Shown here one piece after another: positions 6,595-12,627 of a DNA stretch of 12,627 nucleotides (positions within the stretch are counted from its first letter, which is position 1; each line of letters starts with the position of its first letter). The position numbers and the translations under genes are program-made. Source of the stretch: Russula earlei (lineage: Eukaryota; Basidiomycota; Agaricomycetes; Russulales; Russulaceae); contig JAGFNK010001229.1 of assembly GCA_025769875.1 (NCBI GenBank), positions 1 through 12,627 of the forward strand. The letters run 5' to 3'. Under the pieces are notes generated by a model, which was not told where the DNA came from, searched no databases, and saw nothing but the letters and a program-made list of their open reading frames with translations.

Positions 6595-8038
6595 ATGACG
6601 ATCACTGACCAATCAATCTTAGATGGGGTAACAACCAACACGCTCCCCGATGATGTCCTCGTGAACATATTTTATTTCTATGTGAATGAAGGGGTAACAC
6701 TGCTCCATGTGTGTCAACGATGGCGGTATCTCGTGTTGGCATCACCACGTTACCTGAACATAGAACAAGTGTACACAGGAACAGTACCGGTGTCAGAGAT
6801 CGAGATGGACACCTGGCCAACCTTGCCGGTGGCAATACGTCACAGGGGATGTTCATCCTCGATCTGTCGAAACATAACTGCTTTCCTCAATTCGGAGTAC
6901 TGCCATCGCATATACGCAATATCGTTGTGGTCCATTCCCACTTCAGAATGAGAAACATTGGTGGCAGCAATACAGAAACCATTCCCGGAGCTGACAACTC
7001 TGGAGATTTCTGTATGTACGAGGACGCCCCTTCCGGATTCATTCTTAGGCAGATCAGCCCCACTTCTGCGACAACTTGTGTTGGACCATTGTCCGTTTCC
7101 AGGAATACCAAAGCTACTTTTGTCAGCCACTCACCTTTGCCATCTTGACCTTCGGGAAATTTACTTTTCGCCTCAGGATTTGGGCGCCGCCCTGTCGGTC
7201 ATGTCCAGACTTGAATACCTCTGCGTTGAGTTCGAATCCCCTCGGTATCCTGAAAGTCGACATCCACTTTCGCTCACACGCTCTGTCCTCTCATCTCTCA
7301 CCAAACTTGTGTTCGAAGGCGCTCACCAGTATTTGGAGGACTTACTGGTCCAAATCGAGGCTCCACTTCTCGGCCAACTCAAGATAAGGTTCTTTATGGA
7401 CCCCCATTTTGTCGTCCCACAACTTCACGAGTTGATCAGTTATGCAGAATCGTTCAAGAAATGCCACGAAGCAACTTTGTACATTTCTGACCATGAAATT
7501 AACTTTAGGGCTTTCAGAGAAACTAGAGACACTCGGTCTCCGGAGCTCTTCTTAAATATTAGGGGTGGAGAATTGACTCAGCGGTTTTCATCATTTGCCC
7601 AAGTTTTCAACTCATCCTTGTCTCTCCTCTCCACTTTAGAGCAGCTCAACTTCTTGGATGATTCTACCCAATGTTACAAAAATGGCATAGAAACTACTCA
7701 ATGGCTGCAAGTCCTAGCTCTGTTCACTTCTGTAACGGATTTGTGCCTAGACTATCGACTTAAGCCCCATATCTGCCGGGTGCTGGAAGAGCTCATCGAA
7801 GAAAGTCCTACCAGCACTCCAGAACATTTTTTTGTCCGGCTTCGAGCCATTGGAATCTGTTCCTGAATTTATTCAAGGATTCGTCGCAGCGCGACAACTC
7901 ATTGGCCACCCTGTGGCTGTCTGTTCTGGGACAGCCAGATTATTAATAGCTAGTAACGTCCACTGCCTTCTGTGCGATTGTCATTATTTGACTCTAAGCA
8001 CCCTAGAATCGCTTCACTTTAGTCTCCCACTTCTCTAA
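6595..8038 (+). pseudogene. F-box / leucine-rich protein gene, copy 2, with two lesions
   Basis: ATG 6595 (MTITDQSILDG) leads into the F-box NTLPDDVLVNIFYFYV with LLHVCQRWRYLVLASPRYL. A TGA at 6949-6951 interrupts the frame after SLWSIPTSE. The same frame then runs on to 7866 through leucine-rich segments such as LLRQLVLDHCPFPGIPKLL, LSATHLCHLDLREIYF, LTKLVFEGAHQYLEDLL and LHELISYAESFKKCHEA. At a T7 run (about 7826-7832) the family frame shifts by one base and continues as SGFEPLESVPEFIQGF and ARQLIGHPVAV, ending at 8036-8038. A run of six Ts would restore the frame. The protein would join an SCF ubiquitin ligase as substrate adaptor. Preservation is high, so decay is recent or the lesions are partly sequence errors. 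As written, the F-box half and the leucine-rich half are separate frames. Confidence 0.8.
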
Positions 8039-8381
8039 AGTTGTATGGTGCCTGGAACGCAATGCAGAAACAGAACAGCCATGTATTGAGGAATCTTCCA
8101 ACCGCGCACTCACCTCCCATGCAAACCCGTTTCGGTTCGTCGTTAACAATATGGTGCCATTGCACTGTGAGTGCGAGTCTAAGATCTCGACGATCGCATT
8201 GCTCGCTGCCGATTTGGTATCACTCAGATACGTACATATTCATCATCACCCCTTTTCATCTCTCTACCACTTATAGGTCATCACGTCCACCGACCCTAAT
8301 CCCTTTCATCACGTCAATTATCACGCTTCTTCCTGTACTTCTCTTTGTGTATGAGGACCTCAGGTTCTCTCTCATACAACA
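8039..8381. promoter_or_regulatory. Pyrimidine-rich stretch, possible promoter
   Basis: No gene is seen after the F-box copy. From about 8230 the plus strand becomes rich in C and T and ends in ACAACA before an ATG at 8382. Pyrimidine-rich tracts shortly before the start codon are common in fungal promoters. No clear TATA box. Confidence 0.3.
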
Positions 8382-8648
8382 ATGTCGTTCTTGTCCCCCT
8401 TTCACTCGGCTGAGAATACCCGTGTGAAGAACAGCCTCTATAACATCGCTCCAAACTTCTCTTCTCTCAACCTTCAAGCCATCACTTCCTCAATCCACGT
8501 CTCGTTGAGTTTTGCTTTCTTCTACTCTTGGTGTACGAATGCCTGTTTGTGTAGGCTTGGGTGCGTTGAGTGGTTTTGGGGCGTTCACCCGAGGGGAAGA
8601 GTAGACGATGAGATAGAAGGAGAAGGAGGGCAAGGACAGACTGTTTAG
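8382..8648 (+). CDS. Hypothetical protein or truncated first exon
   Basis: ATG at 8382 lies in a good context (ACAACAATGTCG) after a pyrimidine-rich leader. The frame has 88 codons and begins MSFLSPFHSAENTRVKNSLY, followed by a serine/asparagine-rich part. The later half (WFWGVHPRGRVDDEIEGEG) looks less like protein and may be read-through into an intron or non-coding DNA. No domain is recognised. An overlapping minus-strand frame (8853 to 8482) competes for the same DNA. It may be the remnant of a gene cut off by later rearrangement. Confidence 0.25.
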   Translation: MSFLSPFHSAENTRVKNSLYNIAPNFSSLNLQAITSSIHVSLSFAFFYSWCTNACLCRLGCVEWFWGVHPRGRVDDEIEGEGGQGQTV

Positions 8649-8744
8649 ATTGCAAGTAAGGAGTGGACAGACAGGGTAAGGCCTGGCTAACTTTCCACTT
8701 CAAACTCGAAAGGAGGCGCCATAGCGACAGAAGGGCCATACATA

Positions 8745-9174
8745 GGGGCTGTGAGTCGGGTAAAAGTAGGTTAAGTGGAAAGGCGACGAGTAACATGAGA
8801 ATCCGGTGTGGGGAGGCTGTGGCTGTTTCAAGTATCAAGCTAAGGAAAAGCATGTGCCGCGCGGTGGTGGCCGGCTAGGTGGAAGGTGGAAGCATACGAG
8901 CCTGAAAGGCGAAAAAGTGAGAGCATGTGGTATCGGCAGTGATGCGGGTATTGAGGGGCTGTGAGTCGGGTAAAGGTAGGTTAAGTGGAAAGGCGACGAG
9001 TAACATGAGAATCCGGTGTGGGGAGGCCGTGGCTGTTTCAAGTATCAAACTAAGGAAAAGCATGTGCCGCGCGGTGGTGGCCGGCTAGGTGGAAGGTGGA
9101 AGCATACGAGCCTGAAAGGAGAGGGAAGGCGAAAAAGTGAGAGCATGTGGTATCGGCCGTGATGCGGGTATTGA
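8745..9174. repeat. Tandem duplication, 210-bp unit, two copies
   Basis: Unit 1 is 8745-8954 and unit 2 is 8955-9174. They differ by four single-base substitutions and a 10-bp insertion (AGAGGGAAGG type, itself a short local duplication) in unit 2, so they are about 98% identical. The duplication is therefore young. On the minus strand each unit carries the same possible start MLFLSLILETATASPHRILM. No transposon signature is seen at the ends. Confidence 0.92.
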
Positions 9175-9278
9175 GGGCGCGGGGCGCCGTTTAGTGAGGC
9201 CGGAGGTGGCTCGGTTAAGGATTGGGCGGTGAGGCGGATGTCATGACCATGACCGAGCGGGTCGGTGCGTCTGCCGTT

Positions 9279-9292
9279 GAGGACAGGACTAT
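9279..9292. repeat. Target-site duplication of the LINE, left copy
   Basis: GAGGACAGGACTAT stands directly before the T run and is repeated exactly at 10739-10752 on the other side of the element. The final T merges with the T run, so the length is 13-14 bp. Confidence 0.92.
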
Positions 9293-9313
9293 TTTTTTTT
9301 TTTTTTTTTTTTT
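9292..9313 (-). other. Poly(A) tail of the LINE (22 T on the plus strand)
   Basis: An uninterrupted run of 22 Ts marks the 3' end of the minus-strand LINE, next to the left target-site duplication. A homopolymer of this length is also easily miscounted in sequencing. Confidence 0.9.
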
Positions 9314-10738
9314 GAATCCGCATTTGTATACCGCAGCGCGTATGACGTGATACAGAGGCGGTCACGGGCTATGTAGCGACGTATTGTGATTAGGTGATGT
9401 GGGTTATATGTAGTCCGCTAGGGCGGTATGGCAGCGTTAGGGTGTAGTGTGTGGTGGTCGTAGATGGTGGTCATGGGACGTTATGCATCCTCCCTCTCCC
9501 TTGCTCCTCCTGGGTCCCAAAGTTCTCTTGGTCTGAGGCACGCTTTAGTTTCTTTGAAGAAGCGTAGCGTGCTCTGCGTCCGCTCAGGGTGGTTGAACAG
9601 CTGAGTGATGTTCCGTGGGCGGCCTCTTGTAGACAGATGTCTTCGGCGCGCGTCGTCGTAGATTGGGCAGCGCAGGAGCACGTGCTCGACTGTCTGGGGG
9701 GTTTCGCCGCATTGGCAGGCGATTTGTGTGGGGGTGTGCCTTGGGTGGAAGCGTTGTGTGTACTCCCCGGTGAAGGCGTGTCCTGTGATGAAGCGGTAAA
9801 GAGTGGAGGTGATTAGTCTGGGGAACTTAGCTTGTTGTTCTGTTCCGTGGTTTTGTGGGTTGGCGTTTCGCCTTCCTGTGTTTGTTTTTTCCCGCCTCTT
9901 TTGTGCGATGGCGGTGGGATGTGGTTTTCCATCCGGCGGTCTGGTGAGGGCTGTGCGGTAGGCGAGGGAGGTGCGTGGTGCTTCGTGCCACGCCTTCTCC
10001 CATTCCGCTACTGCTTCCTTTTCGTGTTTCTTCCTTTGTTCACATAGTGACATGGGGTCTGTGTTTCTTCCGGCAGGTGCAGTGCGTGCGGTGTGGGCGG
10101 CTAGGCGTTTGGCCGTTCGGTACTCCGTTGGTGCTATATCTCTGGGAAGCCAGAGCAGTTTTATGTTCGTTTGAGGGTGTGTTGCTAAGATCTCACCTAG
10201 TTGTGTCAGATGGCGTAGGGCTGTTTCCTGTTCGTTGTGTGGTTTGGGGTTGATGGTTTGTTTGGTGGCGGCGTGCGTTGGTAGGCATATGTGCACCACC
10301 GTGTGTGTTGGCGTCGTTCGCGAGTCAAGGTAGTTCGAAAGGACTTCTAGTCCGGTTGTGAGGGAGCGCGTGAGTGTGTTCTCATCTGTTACTGTTGTTC
10401 CGAGGGCTCGTTCTTTGTGTCCCCATACTTTCCCATCTTTGTATAGTACCGATGCTATTGCGCCGAATTGATTGTCGTCCATACGGTCCTTGTTAGTTTT
10501 GACTCCGTTGCAGTAAATGTTGATGGCTGATCCGGCGCGGCAGAGTACTGTTATCGTTGCTTTTTGTTTGGTTTGGTTTTGGCGCGTTTCTGCGTAGTTA
10601 GGTCCACCTGTTTCTATTGTGATGCGTCCGTTCCAGTCTGGCGCGCCTGTTGGGAGATTCGGGAAAGCCTCTATGCGGGGGCTGTTCGCTGGTGTACGGC
10701 TTGCTAGCAATCTTAGGGTGGTTTTCGCTCGTTGGCTG
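9293..10738 (-). mobile_element. 5'-truncated LINE (non-LTR retrotransposon, Tad/I-like)
   Basis: The element lies on the minus strand. Its 3' end is a poly(A) tract seen as 22 Ts at 9292-9313, preceded by an untranslated stretch of about 167 bases and the coding end. Its 5' end stops abruptly at 10738. Exact 14-bp direct repeats (9279-9292 and 10739-10752) flank it. Truncation, poly(A) and target duplication together are the mark of target-primed reverse transcription. The remaining coding part is the RNase H-like and CCHC tail of ORF2; endonuclease and reverse transcriptase are gone, so the copy is dead. An uninterrupted frame suggests a recent insertion. Confidence 0.92.
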
Positions 10739-10965
10739 GAGGACAGGACTATGGAACGGATGTGGCACGCGAGAGCTGCGTTACGATCGAGCCGGTCAAC
10801 GCGTTTGGCGGCGACGGTGTTCGCTGTCGAGGACGAGGTTGTGAAGCGGGTGTTGTTGGCGGATGCTGTGTCGCGATCGAGCCAGTGGTTGAAGGAGAGC
10901 GAGAGAGTGCGTGCGTATCGACGTGCACGCTCGGGTAAGGCGATTCCGATCCGATTCACACGCAA
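9481..10965 (-). pseudogene. LINE ORF2 C-terminal fragment fused in frame to host sequence
   Basis: The frame runs 494 codons from complement 10965 to the TAA at 9481-9483. Residues 1-76 come from host DNA outside the insertion; residues 77-494 are LINE. The LINE part has an RNase H-like region (about 145-300, with YCNGV near 151-155 and LLWLPRD at 270-276), a linker rich in basic residues, the block STLYRFITGHAFTGEYTQRF (387-406) and a zinc knuckle CQCG...HVLLRC with C417, C419, H428 and C433. In such elements this tail follows the reverse transcriptase and acts in the ribonucleoprotein. The active-site positions of RNase H are replaced: N153, L198, D276 and K286 stand where Asp, Glu, His and Asp are usual. 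Whether the fusion is ever translated is unknown. Confidence 0.85.
10739..10752. repeat. Target-site duplication of the LINE, right copy
   Basis: GAGGACAGGACTAT is identical to 9279-9292 and marks the truncated 5' end of the LINE. Confidence 0.92.
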
Positions 10966-11753
10966 CCTTACATTGGGTCAAGCCAGCTCCACGAGCTCAT
11001 CCGCGCGTCCCCGGACAGGCCACACCCTTGGCCTGCATTTTGTTGGGTACGGGAGACTTTGGCATTAGTTCCGTCGACGATCGGCTTCAAAATTGTGGTA
11101 ACACTTTTCTGGTGGGAATTCGTCGGCTGCGGAGAGTGAGTGACCACAACAGGATATGTTAGCCGAGAGAGGGGGATCGGACTCAAGAGCTGAGGAGGAA
11201 ATGTCACGACGCGATGCGCTATAGAAAATGCAAGGGACATGGGCGGCGGCGGCATGGATGGACGGGCGGGAATGGCACCGAGCTCACCGGATGGGAGGGA
11301 GGAAGGCAGAGGCCGCAGGATTGAACCATGTGAGAGTGTGGCAGAGAGCAAGACCTTTTATCTTTGTCGGTAATGGTCGGCAGTCGAAGCAGCTGAAGCG
11401 ATCGATCACCCATTCTCCGCGGAGGTTCAAGTATTTATCCAAACCTGAAATACGGGCTGGCACCTGGCCAGGTCCCCACAGAGGGAAAGGGCGGGCTTAA
11501 GGTGCTGTGTATCTAATGCTTGCCTCGGTTACCAATTTCCCTACGCGCCGTTTCCGTTGAACGCTTACCTCAGCTACGTATATGCATGGTCCATTCGAGC
11601 CGAGCCGTGACAGCACTCGACTGTCGGCTTTCACGCTCTTCGAAGTCCCTGAGCGCTTCGCTCACGCTCACGAGGCCAACGGCGACGTAAACCTAATATA
11701 ATGCTGTCTCGTATTCGCACTTACTCATAAGTGTGCATAAGTGTGGAGGGTAG
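10753..11753. other. Stretch between LINE and Copia element, no confident gene
   Basis: On the minus strand a frame from ATG at complement 11255 to 10968 gives a proline-rich start (MPPPPMSLAFSIAHR) and ends in SSWSWLDPM, followed at once by TAAGG, which could also be read as a GTAAGG donor. The frame from 10965 into the LINE target site would, before insertion, have continued about 20 codons to a stop at 9215-9217. Both could be exons of one disrupted gene, but no family is recognised. A direct repeat (CATAAGTGTG)x2 lies at 11726-11745. Confidence 0.35.
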
Positions 11754-11989
11754 TGTTGGAAACGCAGCCACCGTGTGGCAGAGAAACGGACCGAACGGAC
11801 TGGATAGTTAGAATGCCGTGTTGATACCACCGTTCCTTTTTCCTCAGTCTTTCATATACAAGACTGAGGTCAGTAGCACATTCCTTTACCATTTACATAT
11901 ACTCATTATGTACATAGCCTTCATCCAACAGGTTAGCTTACTAACCTAATATTAGTCTTTCATATACAAGACTGAGCCTTCGTCCAACA
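11754..11989 (+). mobile_element. Left LTR of a Copia retrotransposon
   Basis: The LTR starts TGTTGGA and ends TCCAACA, an inverted 7-bp terminus typical of Copia elements, and is 236 bp long. It is followed at once by a primer site and 72 bases further on by gag. Inside, a 23-bp word (AGTCTTTCATATAC..., 11846-11868) recurs exactly at 11954-11976, and the terminus-like CCTTC(A/G)TCCAACA occurs at 11918-11930 and 11977-11989, so the right half holds an internal direct duplication. The 23-bp word folds on itself (AGTCTT/AAGACT). The flanking bases GGTAG (11749-11753) would be the target duplication, but the right end is outside the window. Confidence 0.88.
11846..11976. repeat. 23-bp direct repeats inside the Copia LTR
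   Basis: The 23-bp word at 11846-11868 is identical to 11954-11976, spaced 108 bases apart. Each contains a 6-bp hairpin with an 8-base TCATATAC loop. They may be promoter or termination elements of the LTR. Confidence 0.9.
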
Positions 11990-12003
11990 GATTATGAGAC
12001 CTG
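11990..12003 (+). other. Primer binding site, initiator tRNA-Met half type
   Basis: GATTATGAGACCTG directly follows the LTR. The reverse complement of the anticodon arm of fungal initiator tRNA-Met reads GGTTATGAGCCCTG, a match at 12 of 14 positions. Copia-type elements are known to prime from a cleaved half of this tRNA, as in Drosophila copia (GGTTATGGGCCCAG). This also decides which of the two TCCAACA ends is the true LTR border. Confidence 0.75.
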
Positions 12004-12061
12004 TCTGTCTCTGAAAGCTAAATCACTTCCATAAACAGCCAACATTTCGTAACTACGTAAC

Positions 12062-12627
12062 ATGAGTTCCTCAGCATCATCCTCAGCGCCTTCATCCTCG
12101 AAAGGAAAGAGCTCTCCCACAGGTGGAGCCGCGGGAAAAATGGGCAGAACCAAACTCCAACGTCATGATGTGCCGATCCTCCAAGACGGTGCAGATGAAT
12201 ATGCTGACTGGAAGGGAGTAATGGAGGCAATATTCGAAGCAACAGATCTGTTAAACATCGTAAACGGAACTGAAAAGAAACCGGACGCAAACGTCGACCC
12301 CGATGCCGCCGCCGACTGGACGGCAAGGGACCGTGAAGCGCACGCCCAAATCTTTATGTCCGTACGAGGGCATGCTCTCAAAACAATACTTGGCATAAAA
12401 GGTTCCACAGAGTGCTGGAAAAAGCTTTCAATTCGATTCGAAGGGCAAGGCGACCAACAAGTCGCCCACTTATTGTCAGACCTATATCTGACCACCCTCT
12501 CGGACACCAAAGCAATGGCTCCCCAGCTCGAGCACAAAATGCAGCTCGCACACACGCTCGAAACACTCAGATACCTGATACCCGAAAAACTTCTCGCATG
12601 GATGATCATCATTGCACTCCCAGAAAC
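12062..12627 (+). CDS. gag: Copia gag polyprotein, N-terminal part (runs off the window)
   Basis: The frame opens at ATG 12062 and stays open for 188 codons to the window end. After a serine-rich start (MSSSASSSAPSSSKGKSSPT) it shows the Copia gag pattern: VPILQDGADEYADWKGVMEA (38-57), then IVNGTEKKP, then DWTARDREAHAQIFMSV (85-101) with TILGIKGSTECWKKLSIRFE (108-127), then HLLSDLYLTTLSDTKAMA and a last block ending in IIIALPE. Tryptophans W50, W86 and W119 and the arginine-aspartate pair sit where the gag domain of UBN2/retrotransposon type has them. The protein would form the particle; zinc knuckle, protease, integrase and reverse transcriptase should follow to the right. No lesion is visible, so the element may be young. 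Confidence 0.9.
   Translation, partial: MSSSASSSAPSSSKGKSSPTGGAAGKMGRTKLQRHDVPILQDGADEYADWKGVMEAIFEATDLLNIVNGTEKKPDANVDPDAAADWTARDREAHAQIFMSVRGHALKTILGIKGSTECWKKLSIRFEGQGDQQVAHLLSDLYLTTLSDTKAMAPQLEHKMQLAHTLETLRYLIPEKLLAWMIIIALPE

Noticed and set aside
9045..9365. Minus-strand frame with a run of lysines
   Set aside because: The lysines are the LINE poly(A) tract read through, and the frame crosses the insertion border.
9589..11068. Several plus-strand frames opposite the LINE
   Set aside because: They are antisense shadows of the LINE coding sequence and the adjoining frame.
11754..11930. LTR ending at the first TCCAACA (11930)
   Set aside because: No primer-site match follows it, whereas the second end at 11989 is followed by a tRNA-Met-like site.
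12018..12612. Minus-strand frames under the Copia gag
   Set aside because: The plus strand encodes a clear gag domain; the reverse frames are shadows.
1..12627. Search by eye for CRISPR arrays, tRNA and rRNA genes
   Set aside because: No regular spacer array, cloverleaf or conserved rRNA segment was seen; a tRNA scan could not be run.

Overview
The window looks like gene-poor, repeat-rich DNA from a filamentous fungus, most likely a mushroom-forming basidiomycete (Agaricomycete). This rests on four things seen in the sequence: decaying members of an F-box/leucine-rich family and of a trypsin-like peptidase family that I recognise from Agaricomycete genomes; short introns of 50-60 bp with GTNNGT donors and a TACTAAT branch site; a Tad/I-like LINE fragment; and a Copia element whose primer site resembles half of initiator tRNA-Met. 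No intact host gene can be claimed with confidence.

Layout, left to right. 1-958 is the right end of an LTR retroelement (possible polypurine tract, then a TG...CA long terminal repeat with a TATA box). 959-1386 is A+T-rich spacer with small repeats. 1387-3330 is a shattered trypsin-like peptidase gene on the minus strand; two of its segments are each followed downstream by an inverted copy of themselves, giving two foldbacks with stems of about 205 and 86 bp. A tract almost free of CpG (about 1020-1835) covers the larger foldback, and most arm-to-arm differences are CA/TG swaps or CG-to-TG/CA changes. 3331-3948 holds no clear gene. 3949-5249 is a heavily damaged F-box gene. 5250-6536 holds no recognisable gene but has a 31-bp near-palindrome. 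6595-8038 is a second, better preserved F-box gene with one in-frame stop and one frameshift in a T run. 8039-9278 holds a possible small gene start and a fresh 210-bp tandem duplication.

9293-10738 is a 5'-truncated LINE inserted in minus orientation, with a poly(A) tract and an exact 14-bp target-site duplication. It is in frame with flanking host sequence, which produces a chimeric 494-codon reading frame. 10753-11753 has no confident gene. 11754-12627 is the left end of a Copia element: a 236-bp LTR, a primer site and an open gag frame that runs off the window.

The genes do not form a pathway. The region reads as a transposon landing zone where tandem gene families are decaying. The most interesting object is the peptidase pseudogene, because it could make a self-complementary RNA matching its own gene family and because it carries a strong mark of CpG deamination.
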